A DNA stretch of 64,000 nucleotides from Ifrita kowaldi. Its lineage: Eukaryota; Chordata; Aves; Passeriformes; Cinclosomatidae. The DNA lies in the NCBI GenBank assembly GCA_013398055.1, contig VZRS01001512.1, forward strand, positions 124,001 to 188,000. Reading direction: 5' to 3'. Shown piece by piece: positions 37,924-49,312 of this stretch. The notes beneath the pieces are model-generated. The model was not told the DNA's origin. It saw nothing but the letters and a program-made list of their open reading frames with translations, and made no database searches. Numbering within the stretch: the first letter of the stretch is position 1; the number at the start of each line of letters is the position of its first letter. The position numbers were made by a program, and so were the translations under genes.

Positions 37924-38350
37924 GAGAATCACAGAATCATAGAACTTGACAAGTTGCAAGGGAACTACAAGGATCATCGAGTCCAGCTCCTGGCCCTGCA
38001 CAGCACACCCCCAAGAATCACACCATACGTTTGAGAGCATTGTCCAAACACTTCTTGAACTCTGTCAGGCTGGTGCTGTGACCACTTCCCTGGGGAGCCT
38101 CTTCCAGTGCTCAACCACCCTCTACGTGAAAAACCTTTTCCTGATATCCAACCTAAACCTCTCCTGTCTTGGCTTCATGCCACTTCCTTGAGTCCTGTCA
38201 CTGGTCATGAGAGTGAAGAAATCGGGACCTGCTCCTCTGCTTCCTCTCAGGAGGGTGTTGAAGACCACAATGAGGTCTCCCCTCAGTCTCCTCTTCTCCA
38301 GGCTGAACAGCCAAGTGTCCTCAGCTGCTCCTCACACGGCTTCCCCTCTA
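37924..38350 (-). mobile_element. CR1 LINE fragment, 3' region
   Basis: The + strand shows gagaatcacagaatcatagaacttgaca, atcatcgagtccagctcctggcc, ctgtcaggctggtgctgtgaccacttccctgggg and ctgaacagccaagtgtcctcagctgctcctc, the reverse complement of the CR1 3' region. It belongs to the same subfamily style as 18283-18980 but stops earlier, at cggcttcccctctag. About 0.43 kb. Confidence 0.92.
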
Positions 38351-38516
38351 GAAGAACAGGAAAGTACAAGCAGTATCAGTCTATCAGCTCTATTTGTATT
38401 TCCTCATTATTCATGATGTCTTTTAAATTGTTACTAATTTCAAATGATAGTCTTTTCCAGTGCAAAATAAAGGTGTAATACTCTTCTCCTGGTTCAAAAT
38501 CCATTCCCAATGTATG

Positions 38517-38559
38517 AACCAAATGTAGAAACCAAATGTAGAAACCAAAGTTTCTACAT
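38517..38559. repeat. 13-bp tandem pair running into a hairpin
   Basis: Two perfect copies of aaccaaatgtaga (38517-38529, 38530-38542). The second copy overlaps a perfect 10-bp inverted repeat, atgtagaaac (38536-38545) and gtttctacat (38550-38559), with a 4-base loop caaa. Confidence 0.95.
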
Positions 38560-40999
38560 AAAATTCATCATATCGTGTAGGCAAAGATACTTTATTGAAA
38601 AAACCTTCAAATTAACAGCTAAAAAAACCCAAACCAACCCAAACCAAACAACTGACAATCCACATCATGTTTCTTAATCTTACCCTTTTTTGGAAGTTGT
38701 CTGACAAGGAGTCATGCTCCCTTATGCTGGTTTTGCCAGCAGATGGCATTCTCAATGCCCATGCTCACTGCTGTGCAGTGAATGACCACATTCTGAAGTC
38801 AGTATGAATGCTTCTGTAATGTTTTTAGGTCTTAGTTCTTAATGTGAGACATATGTTTCTATTTTGCTCTGACACCTTACTTGAAGTTTAAATTTCAGAG
38901 GCTTCAGCTCTGTTGACTGTGAAATATGAATCCCTCAATGTGAAATGAGCTCAGCAAACTTCAGATCTCTCACTGTTGATGGAGGAAAAGCAGAGTATAG
39001 CTCATTCATGTCAAGAACTTATTCAGGTTGAAGACCACAGATAGTGATCATTTTATGAAAATGCTTAACATTAGCACTGCAGAGCTAGTAGGGAGCAAAG
39101 CAAGATCATTACACACAGCTAGATTTGTGCATAAATTAACACATCTCTAGATACAGATAAGAAAATCAGCCTGACAGATCATGTATTCTCTGTATTTTCT
39201 GGATATTTCCAAGACGCCTGAGCTTCTCCTGTTTAGAAGCTGCAATATAAACCACATCAAGGCCTAGCGCTTCTCTCTCTTTCTTAAAACACTGCATGGA
39301 ATAAAAGACCTGAGACCTAAGCAAGTGGAGTCTGACTCACTTGTCAAGTTGAGTATATCTCAGTTTTTTTCCCCTGTCTCAGTCTGTGCTATGACTGTCT
39401 GTTAGGAATATAGGAGTACAGTAGCAGGTAGTTTGACAAAGCAAATCAGTATTGTCTGTCTAAAAATGTAAGTGTTTGTACAAGTCCCAGTGTGGCGTTT
39501 TTCCTTTCTCAGAGATGGGAAAAAAAAAAAAATCACAGCTTTCTATGTGACTGCACAACACGTGGTATATCATAAATCAAGAGACCTGAAGTTTACTTCT
39601 TAATTTTGCCCCTGAACTATGTAAAGACTGACTGTGGCAGTCATGCTCAGATGCTGTGGACAACCCATGATCTTGATTATTCAATTGCAGTAATGTAATG
39701 GCATTTAATTCTTTTTGTCTTACTTCAGCTTTCCATCAAGGCCAAGTGTGCCAGTAGGGAATCTAATATCAGTGATTTATGCAGCATGGTCTTCATTAAA
39801 ATTCAAAATGAGGCCACCAACTCTCTTCAAGTAAGCTAGTAAGCTACTAGCCAGATGTTAATGTAAACACTAAAGGGATAGCTCAAATTGATTTGAATAT
39901 AACAGTAATAGAGATAAAAAGCTGAGATTAGCCATTCGTGACATTGTGTAACTCCTTCAGATTTCTTAGCTGTATTTAAAAAAAGAACACCTGAGGACCT
40001 TCTTATTAAACAACACCTGCCTACAACTGCATGGGCAAAATCTTTTCATATATGCAAATACTGGTAAATGGACAATCAAATACTTTTCATCTCATTTAAT
40101 TGTGGTGGAGTAGCAGGGCTCTGGATGCTTACTGAAAGCAGCTGTTTGTTACCGCTCATTTAAAAAACACACAACCCAAACAACAAAGAAAAAATCAGAA
40201 AATGCCCAAAACCATAGTTGGCAGTTAATCTTACTGTGATTACTAAAAACCACGTTGACAAATTCTGCTTTAAATGAGTGTAAATTATGGGGAATTTCAC
40301 TGAAAAGAGACAGGTCTCTCCAGATCTACCCTGTTATATGTTAAGGCAGCACTGGAGTGCTGTTGAAGAACTGCAATGCGTAGATCCCATCTCTAGAGAG
40401 TTTGAGGGGAATGGCTGTGGGAACTATGGCTTGTAACTGGTTTCTGCAAATAGTAATGTGCAACACTGCAAGTCAAGTGGTGACTTGAAATAAAGCATGG
40501 CAGTTCACTTCTGTGGTCTCCTTGCAAGTCTGCATGGTGCTGGAGCTGGCAATAAATTGACTTATTTTAGACTTAAATCTCTGTAGGAAGCCGAGCGTCT
40601 TCACAAATCGTAAGCCAAGCTGGTGAAATACTGCCTGCCATCTTTAACAAAGCTCCTCGTCAAGTGGGAGTGAACTGCTTTTAAGTGCTGCCGCGTGGCT
40701 GAGGAAGTGTGTGTTTTGTGGTTGCTTAAACATTTTTGCCAGTCCTAAATCCAGGAATGTTTATAAGGTAAAAGTTAAAATGTCATGGAGAAATTAAGTA
40801 AATGATGTTTTGATTACCCCTCCTAGTTTGGCTTAGTGATTGACACAACCTTCAAATCCTGAGGAAAGAGAAGTGGCAAGGAGTAGTCTTTTGCCTTTTG
40901 TCACCTCTGTTGTGCCATCCCCGCCTCTGCACTGCTGCTTATCTCATGGCTGTGGGTTAATTAGAAGAATTTGAGGCTGAGGATGTGGAAGGGAATTTA

Positions 41000-41430
41000 A
41001 ATTGCATCTATATGGATTATGATCTGGTGGAGTTCATTAGCATGCAGGCACGGTTCCTGTGCCTTTCTGCCTCTCTTCCCAGAGCTTGCAACTTCCAGGC
41101 ATTTCCACACTCCTTCAGATCTGTTGGGCCTCATGGGCCTGGCCTGCATTTTCATATTAGCACAGTTTAATTAGGCAAGGAGAGATTGCTGTGACTCCAG
41201 AATGATCTATGGTTATGATAGATCGATATTTATTACAGAGATTTTTTTCAAATAAATATCTTCTTTATTGGACAGGTTTGCTCATTCAGAGGCCCTAGAG
41301 CCATTTAAGAAACAATTAAATCCTCTCTGGTGTGAAGTGGAATATTAAGACGGATTAACACTGACTGACCATGTATTCTCTCTAGCTTCATCTGCATTCC
41401 TATGCTTTGCTATTCTCATCTGATGCATAG
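41000..41430. promoter_or_regulatory. Candidate conserved noncoding block in intron 2
   Basis: Repeat-free sequence with motif-like segments: ttcattagcatgcaggc, tcatattagcacagtttaattaggc, ggttatgatagatcgatatttattac and gcttcatctgcattcc. Balanced composition, homeodomain/POU-like cores and lack of low complexity resemble vertebrate intronic enhancers. No cross-species alignment is available here, so this is a guess from appearance. Confidence 0.22.
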
Positions 41431-42735
41431 GTTTGATAGAGGGAGTTAGGACCGCTGCCCATTCCTTGCAGCAGTGCAGAGCCTGGTGGGAGGATGTCAC
41501 ATGGGTCAAGGCACTGGCTAAAAACTATCAAGCCCAAATGTGAATATGTAGCTGTAGAGTAATTTGCAAGCACTGTGCTGGCAAGAAGTTTCTATACCTC
41601 AATTCCATTAAATTAATTCTGATTATCCAAATTTCATGTGGAAGGTGTCTAGCATTCTAAACATTTATGTAAGTGGCCAGGTTTACAGAGACCATCCAAT
41701 AAATGCCAGATGAGGAGAGCTTGGATGACCAGGTCATTGTAGATTTTCTTCCCATGGTTTTTCTTTTCAAATTAATTTTAGTGCTTTCTGCAAGGGAAGC
41801 AGTTTTCCCTTTTGGGAGCATGTTGGAACAGTATGCAAATTCTGCTCATTTATGAACATTCACAAAGGTCTTGAAACAGAAGCCATAAATCAGAACTTTT
41901 TAACAGAAAAAGAGTGAAAGACTTAACATTTAGTGCATTTTCCTTATGTATGGCTTTATTTAATGTATGTTTGTAATAACTTATATGATAAATATTTCTA
42001 TTTTTAAATTTGCATTTCTCAGGTTAATGTGTTTTATGAACTACACAGTAATGTAACTTTGTGGAAGTGTAGCCATCTCCAAAAAATACAGTAAAGATCA
42101 TAATAATAAAGTTTTAGTATGCTAAAACTGGAAGATACATCTGGTTTGACTAGTACAGCATAAATGGATCTCTGTTTTCTTTGCTGGAGCCTTCAAGTAT
42201 AAACTGAATTTGTAGCAAGTCTTGTGTGTAAAATTGTTCCTTTTGGAAATCCGTCAGAAATTTGCACTCAATCCCAATGAAGGCAGGGTCAACTCCTCCA
42301 CTGTTTATTTCTTTTCTCCATCGGTAAGTACATTTTTCTTAAGCTAAGAAAGAGCACTTGTGCACCTGTACAACTTAGAATAATCATAGGTCCATTCATT
42401 GACATCTAGTAAGAGTTCTCCTTTTAGTGTAATTTCCTTAGAAAATTTAGTGTGCCAAACTTCAAATGTATGGAAAAAATGTAATGGAAAAAATTAAAAT
42501 AAAATTAAAATACTGCAACTCTGCCTATCATACAAGACAGCAGAAGCTTCCAGTGGAAATCTAATGGCAACATTTATATTTCTTTTGTCAAGACAAGTAT
42601 TGAAAGTCATGAGATTTCTGTTCCTCAAGAAGGAGAAAATAAATACTGCATTGTTTTAATCTTTGGGGAGGAAAGTGCAATATGTTGTTACCGTGTTCCT
42701 TAAGCATCCCCCTGTGTTGGTTTTTTTTTCAAACG

Positions 42736-42752
42736 ATGATGATGATGATGAT
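42736..42752. repeat. Short (GAT)n microsatellite
   Basis: About six perfect GAT units follow a poly-T run and the bases caaac. Confidence 0.9.
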
Positions 42753-43039
42753 TCTAAAAGTGTACTTGAATTGTGTTCATTTAATACTGGGAGTGTTAAA
42801 TGTCTCACCAGTGCCAACACTTTGTCATTATAATGAAGTATAGTTCACGAGTGCCTGTAATTACACAGCCTGTGTGCAGTCGCAGGGTTTCTAAAGGGAG
42901 TCTCTCACATCTAAAATAGCACTTTCTTCATTGCGGTCTTAATTTCACCTGACATTTTGCCAGCCAGGGCACAAACTTTCTGCAGGAATCAGGACAGTGC
43001 CTAGTCTCCTTTAGACAAAAGAAGGTGGAAAATTAAGTT

Positions 43040-43390
43040 ATTATAAATCTGCTTCTAATTATGCTAATTAAATATTACATCATGTAGACTGACCTGCTGT
43101 AGATCTTAGATATTTCTTTTATTGTTTTAGCAATTTGCTCTATTTGTTAGGCATGAAAAATGTTTTTGATAACCCATGTTGATCATACTTGCTAATGAAC
43201 CAATGCCTGCAATTACTGCACTTAAGCATATATCTTCAGAACATACAATGTTAGAGGGTTGCTAATGAGCTCAACAGTAGTTGAAGACACTAATTAATTT
43301 AATCAGGGTTATTTTGTCTGCCAAAGTATAGGAGGATGGATGCTGCCACTGGAAAATGCTGGAGCATTTAACCTGTGGCTGTGTATTTAA
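43040..43390. promoter_or_regulatory. Candidate conserved noncoding block, TAAT-rich, intron 2
   Basis: Contains an octamer-like ATGCTAATTA (43061-43070), three gctaatga/gctaatta cores and taattaatttaat (43291-43303) within otherwise complex sequence including tggatgctgccactggaaaatgctgg. The clustering suggests homeodomain/POU binding, but chance in AT-rich DNA is possible. Confidence 0.25.
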
Positions 43391-45053
43391 GGAAAAAAAT
43401 TGGTTGTCAGTCTGTTTCAGAAACACTGGTAATGCAAAATGTTTTCTCAGTTATAAAGGCAGTAGATATTTACCACCTTACTCAGATCAATTTATTATGA
43501 AGCAGCATGACACTTTGTACTGTGAATCTTAATAATGCCTAGAGGCCTTCACATGAAAAGTGCTCATTTAATTTTCCCTGGATTACTCTTTTCATTTAAA
43601 CAACAATAATAATGGGAAGTTAGGTGCAGAACTCAAATAACTTACAAGGGTCCTTTCCCAATATCCTTAACCTAATTTTGAAATATTAATCTTTTTGAAA
43701 TGCAGCTTCGCATTTCAAAGATCGATTTAACTTTATTTTTTGTTGGCCTTATGTGGAAAGCTGATTATTACTATTTTTCTTAGTCCAGCCAGGGTAGTGT
43801 CCTTATCACCAAAGCATACAGGACATTTTTTAAAGGAAAACTTTTGTCAATCCAGCAGCTTGCACTAGGTCAGTGACTTCCAATGTGAAAAAAAAAGGGG
43901 CCCAGCATAACACTTGGATGTATGTGGCTGGAAACCAGACGTGTAAAAGATGTACTTTGTCATTGAGATGGATATTGCTGGTGGAATTACCATTGATGGA
44001 TATTGCTGTGAGAGCGTTATCCGCCAGATAATGAATAGGTCAGCTCTGGCACAGCCTCTCAGGCTGCGGACACCATCCTCTAAGGCAGAGTAGGAGTGAT
44101 GTGTTGGTGACAGGAGTTCTCAGGGGAGGAACGATAGAGACTGAGGAATATATCAAGGGGGAGATCAGTGGTAAACAGACAGACTAGATGGCTTTCACTC
44201 ACCTTCTATGCAATCTCTGGATGTCCCCCTTGGCTATAAAAGAATAAAATGGCAGAAATTTACTGTCATGTCATTCACGTCTACGTGGGCTGGAAGAATG
44301 TCCTTCCATTCCCTAAGATTTAATTATGTCCAGTTTTTGTGGCTGCTGCTGGAAGAAGCCCTGAAGAGGGAGAGAGGTGTTTTTTTGCTTTTTTTTGCCT
44401 TTGTTTTCTGCCCTATATTGTGCTCTTTCCATCAAAATGCCCTCAGGCACCAATTCAGGGAGCTGGAGCTGTGGTCTGCTCAGACCTCTTGTGCTACCTG
44501 CTCATACTTTCTGACAGGCTCAAGCACTGAATGAGAATGGCTAACCACCTAAGATGGGGATAGCCAGAGACCCCCTCAGTTTTCACAGCTACCAGCTGCT
44601 TTCTTGCTCTCTCAGTTTTAAGTACGGAACACAGAAGCCAAAGTAGACACAGGTATTAAAATGAGAGCCAAGTTTGCCCACTACTTTTCTGCATTTTCTT
44701 ATTGAAAATCATCTAGGTAAGGCTGCACGAAAAGAGCTCCGGAATCACTCTGGAGGTTGCAAAATGGGCTTGGATTTGTTTCTTGTGCAACTTTGTTTTG
44801 AGATAGCTTTTAAAACAAGACCACGCCAAAGTGCTAGACTTGGTACATCCATGCACCCTGCAGCCTGCCCTAGAAGAGAATTGGTCTAATGCTGACTGAG
44901 AGGAGGAGAAGCAGGTGATGGGGGAGATTAGAGGAAACTTTCTTTTCCTGGTGTTACTCGAAGGCTCGCTGAGCGGGCCTTATTCATTACTGTCCAAAAT
45001 GTTTTATTGGTTATATCAAAGTGCAGTGTAACTGGTATTGCCTTAATTTTACC

Positions 45054-45072
45054 TTTTTTTTTTTTTTTTTTT
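45054..45072. repeat. Poly-T run of 19
   Basis: Uninterrupted T on the + strand. There is no adjacent SINE-like or processed gene sequence, so it is a simple homopolymer and not a recognisable retroposed tail. Confidence 0.95.
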
Positions 45073-47471
45073 GAAAAAGCTAGTAAAAAATTCAATCTAG
45101 ACTTTTAAAAAGCCCATTATTTTCTTAAATCAGCCCAAAGGAAATCTTGCTGTCTCAAAAGTAATACATTTTTCCCCTAGCGGCAATACTTACTAATAAC
45201 CTATGCTGAAATTCAGACCTGGAAATAGCTTTTGTGTTCCCATGAAAAAAAAAATTGCATTATATACTTCATGTTGCATGTGCTCTTCAAACATAATTTT
45301 TAGGTTAATCAGTACTAAGGGAGAACTCTTGCAAAGCTTAAACCTTTAAAATTTTACCAGGTGAGTGGCTCTTCACTAGTCAGACAACCTGTTCAGATCA
45401 GTCATCAGCATAAAAATACTTGAGGAGGGAGAGAGGTTCACCGTTTTTGTGTTTCTTTGTAGCTGGGTTTGGGTTTTTTTTGTTATCTCATTGCTAACAG
45501 CTCCCTTCTGCTGTACGTACCTGATAACTGGGGATAAATTGCAGCAAATCTTGATATGGTTACATACTTCTGAATGTTAAATAGTCTGTTTAATTACAAA
45601 GAAATCTGCATTTGTTAACAGAGTAATAAAATGCACAAATACGGAATCAGTCCCCAAGTGGGAGACCATATGTGCCCAGGAATGCTTAGTCTGCATGAAC
45701 AGTTAGCAGTTTATATGTGTATGTATAATTTGCATAAATTATATAGAGGCCAAAGTTGACACAAGACCCTTGTGAGAAATTATTTTAGTATTAAATTTTC
45801 TTCCTCTTTAATGAAACATAAGAGATGGGAAGCCCAGCCTTTCTTTTGTGCCTTATTTAAATAGATTTCCATTCTGAATTTATGTAGAAAGAAGACGGAG
45901 AAAAATTTCATTAATATCAGAGGAACTCATATAGACCATGTATTATCAAATACGACTAGTCAGTGCTGCTTCAAGCCATTATATCTACAGGTAATTCTGC
46001 TGCTGTCACATTGGTTATATGGCCCATATGGTTATGTGGACCACCATGTAGTGCAGACTGACAGAAATGAAGGCATATGCAAGATCTGACTTCCCCCATG
46101 GAGCATCCAGGTGTGCCCTTGTTCTGGGTGCATGGGTCAGGGAGTCAAAAGAGCCCATGGTGTGTGTTTGACCTCTTGGAAACCCTTGTTCCCTTTGTCA
46201 CACTTGCTTGGTCTTGCTCATATGTTTCTTACGTTACTCCACATCTTTTGAGGGTCTCCCATCTAGTTAGGCTCTAAACCCATCAGTATAGGAAATATGT
46301 AATTGTCATAAAAGATCTTTGGATTACTGTAAAGGCCAAAACTGGATAATTCACAGGAAAACTTTGAGCTGAGAGAGGTAATTTTAAATGAGACTTCGTA
46401 TCTAGAAGAAACAAAAGCAATTTGAGCTCTAGAAATGTAACTGAAACCCAGTGTTTTTGTGAAGTGTAATTATTCATTTCAAAATACCACAATAGACTTT
46501 TAACTTCCCATACTTTTTTCCTAAGCAAAGCAAATCACTATAGTCAAATGATAAAACACTCAGAACAAGTTTATGAATAAAAACCCTGAAAATGTCTTAT
46601 TTGTGTCTGTACTCTGGGGCCATTCCCATGATATGGTTATGACCTAGCTTTGACAGGTATACTACAAGTTATCTTATGCTGTCAGATGAATTCTGAGTAG
46701 AAATATAGCCAGATCCCGGGAGGAAATAAAACAAAACTTTTTTTTTTTGTCAGGATATTATATTATGTTTGTATCCATTCTGTTGATTTCCTTTGCTAGA
46801 CCACTTCACATATATTGCCATGGACCCAGATGTTGTCTTATACTTGTTCCTGCTCCACACAGAAAGCAGAGATGGCAGATCATGGTAGGCCTATGTGCAA
46901 GCCTTACTCAAACTGTTTAATATATTGTTACAGAAGGTAGCCAGGATTTTTTAGATGAATCATGCAGAAATATGATACTGAGTGAACATGAGATAACAGT
47001 GCAAGAAACTCAGCTACTTCTCATCAGACTTGAGCTCCAAACCGATCACCAGCTCTGCTGCCCTTTTCTGGACATGATCCAGCATCTCAGTGTTTTCTTA
47101 TATTGAAGGGTCCAGATCTGAACACAGGATTTCAGGTGTGGCCCCCCCCCCCAGTGCCGAGTACAATCCCTGCCCTGGTCCTGCTGGCCACACTGTTGCT
47201 GGTACAGGCCAGGATGCCATTGGCCTTTTTGGCCACCTGGGCACACCCTGGCTCATGTTCAGCTGCTGTCACCAGCACCCTCAGGTCCTTTTCCTGTCAC
47301 TCTGCCTTTCTGGAGTTGTTGTGACTGAAGAAGAGTTACCTAGTAATTGATCTTGTTGCAGTTCACACCATTGGCTTCAGCACATCAATTCAGACTGTCC
47401 AGATACCTTTGCAGAGCTTTCATACCCTCCAGTGGGGCAAAACTCCATCCAGCCTGGTGTCATCCACAAAC

Positions 47472-47735
47472 TTACTTGATCCCCTCATCCAGATCAATTA
47501 TAAAGACATCAAACAGAACTGGCCCCAGTACTGAGCCCTGGGGAACACCACTGGTGACCGCCCACCAGCTGGATGTAACTCCATCCACCACCAGCCTTGG
47601 GGCCTGGTCATCCAGATGGTTTTTTACCCAGCAAACAATGCACCCATCCAAGCCTCGAGCAGACAGCTTCTCCAGAAGAATGCTGTGGGAAATGGTGTCA
47701 GAAGCTTTGCTGAAGTCCAGGTAGACAACATCCAT
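47472..47735 (-). pseudogene. CR1 reverse transcriptase core fragment
   Basis: An 87-codon open stretch of the CR1 ORF2 reverse transcriptase. It contains the canonical LINE RT block YLDFSKASDTISHSIL (usual form LDF.KAFDTV.H) near its start and SGVPQGSVLGPVLF about residue 65. The frame ends at a TAA (47474-47472). The catalytic box follows at once in another frame as FVDDT (47470-47456), where functional CR1 has FADDT. A small indel between them therefore separates the PQG box from the catalytic DD. The palm Asp residues are still recognisable, but the enzyme is dead. It is a LINE relic, not a host gene. Confidence 0.9.
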
Positions 47736-48682
47736 ATCCCATCCTTTCCCACATCCACTAAGTGGGACAGTTTGTCACAGAAGGAGATCAAGTCAGACAA
47801 GCAGGCCCTGCCTGTAACAAATCCATGCTGGCTGAGCCTGACCCTTTACGTGCCTTATGATGACACTCGAGATAATCTGCTGCATGACCTTCCTTGGCAC
47901 CAAGGTCAGGCTTAGAGGCCGTAGTTCCGTGAATACTCCTTATGTTCCTTCTTACACGTGGGCCATTGTCACATTTGTCAGCCTCCAGTCTACTGGGACC
48001 TCCACGGTTACCCACAACTGCCAAAAATTGATGGAAAATGACTTTCTAAGCACTTCCACCAGCTCCCTTTGACTGGATCCCATCCATCCCTGTAAGGGAT
48101 GTGTAAGGCTTGTGCAGGCCTAAGTGGTGTAGCAGATTGTTGACCATTTCCCCTTGGATTATTATTAGGGTTTCATTCTGCCCCTTATCTCTGTCTTCCA
48201 GCCCTGGAGTCTGGGTACTTGGAGAACAGCTGATCTTGTTATTAACAAGAAGTACCTCAGTCTTTTCCTCACCCTTGGCTGGTATGTTTCCCCTCACACC
48301 CATTAAGGGAAGGAGATCCTTCTTAGCCCTCGTTTTATTGCTTCTGTATTTATACAAACGTTTTTATTGTCTTTCATGTCAGTAGCCAGGTTAAGTTCTA
48401 GTTGGGATTTGCCCTTCTAATTTTTTTCCTGGCTAACCTCATGACATTCTTGTGGTCCGTCTGAACTGCCTACTCCTTCTTCTAAAGATTATAAACTGCC
48501 TTTTTTCCTGAGTTGCAGCCAAGACACTCTTCGGCCAGGATGGTCTTTTTCCCCAACATCTTGTCTTTTGGCACATGGGAACAGCCTGCTCCTTTGCCTT
48601 TAGGATTTCCTTCTTGAAGAATGTCCACCCTTCCTGGGCATCTCTGACCTTCAGTACTGTCTCCCAAGGGACTCTGTCAATC

Positions 48683-48723
48683 TTGACTAGAAGAGGACAC
48701 TCTGTCTGTCCTCTTCTAGTCAA
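48683..48723. repeat. Perfect 16-bp inverted repeat within CR1
   Basis: Left arm ttgactagaagaggac (48683-48698) and right arm gtcctcttctagtcaa (48708-48723) are exact reverse complements around a 9-base spacer. The octamer actctgtc also occurs both just upstream (48671-48678) and in the spacer (48699-48706). Confidence 0.97.
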
Positions 48724-48746
48724 AGGTACCATATCAGTTCTCCTGA

Positions 48747-48776
48747 TACCCTACCCTACCCTACCCTACCATACCT
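48747..48776 (-). repeat. (TACCC)n pentanucleotide repeat, G4-capable on minus strand
   Basis: Four perfect TACCC units (48747-48766) and two degenerate ones (tacca, tacct). The minus strand reads GGGTA four times, giving four G3 runs with 2-base loops, the pattern for an intramolecular G-quadruplex. The unit is five bases, so it is not the vertebrate telomere repeat. Confidence 0.95.
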
Positions 48777-48788
48777 TCCTTCTCAGAG

Positions 48789-49311
48789 TCAAAAATTCAT
48801 TTCATGATTGCTGTGTCCAAGATAGCCTCCAACAATCACATCACCCACCAGTCTGTAACTGTTCACAAACAACAGGTCCAGTGCAGCACATTCCTTGGTT
48901 GGCTCCCTCACCAGTTGTGCCAGGACATTATCTTCCACACACTCCAGGAACCTCCTACGCTGTTTTGTCGCTGTTGTTGCATTTCTAGCAGACATTCATT
49001 AATTTGAAATTCCCCATAAGAACAAGGGTCAGTGATTGGGAGACTGCTCCCAGCTGCTTACAGAATATTTCATCTGCTTCTCAATCGTGGCTGGGTGGTC
49101 TGTAACAGACTCTCACCAGGATATCTGCTGTGTTGGCCTTTCCCGTGATTTTTACCCATAAACGCTGAACCCTACTGTGACCATCATTAAGCTCAAGATA
49201 ATCAAAACACTTCCTAACTTGCAGGGCCACCCAAAAGCCTCTCCTTCCTTGCCTATCCCTTCTGAAGTGTTTATAGCCATCCACTGCAGCATTCCAGTTG
49301 TGCAAGTTCAT
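48789..49311 (-). pseudogene. CR1 endonuclease C-terminal fragment
   Basis: Two minus-strand frames carry the C-terminal half of the apurinic-type endonuclease of CR1 ORF2. The first (49311-49081) includes WNAAVDGY and RRDRQGRRG, then RVCYRPPS. After a frame break comes the second (48995-48789), with LDLLFVNSYRLVGDVIVGGY and LGHSNHEM, matching the conserved endonuclease SDH-type end (the Ser-Asp-His motif reads Ser-Asn-His here). The N-terminal catalytic part is missing. Confidence 0.88.
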
Positions 49312-49312
49312 T

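Larger units (their letters stand above)
38351..47010 (+). other. MAP1B: MAP1B intron 2, third segment, simple repeats and candidate regulatory blocks
   Basis: About 8.7 kb without recognisable mobile elements. It contains an A/C-rich patch (38619-38651), a 14-base poly-A near 39519, a GAT microsatellite, a 19-base poly-T, and two repeat-free blocks at 41000-41430 and 43040-43390 that read like conserved noncoding DNA. Short frames (for example 44208-44534, +) have no domain signal. Confidence 0.5.
47011..49312 (-). mobile_element. CR1 LINE, 2.3-kb decayed body lacking both ends
   Basis: Minus-strand frames appear in CR1 ORF2 order. They are the endonuclease C-terminal half (49311 down to about 48789), the endonuclease-RT linker (about 48730-48440), the N-terminal RT part (about 48357-48046), the RT core (47735-47472) and the post-RT region (47470 down to about 47011). 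Many frameshifts and stops break it. The 5' part (ORF1 and the endonuclease N-terminus) is absent. The copy also stops at the gaggagcagctgag-like point, about 0.3-0.5 kb short of the usual CR1 3' end, so a deletion removed its terminus. It lies antisense inside MAP1B intron 2. A run of 11 C lies at 47142-47152. Confidence 0.95.

Noticed and set aside
47472..47735. A host reverse-transcriptase gene
   Set aside because: It is one open piece of a multiply broken CR1 LINE, with the catalytic box out of frame.
48747..48776. Interstitial telomere-like repeat
   Set aside because: The unit is CCCTA (five bases) and not CCCTAA (six).
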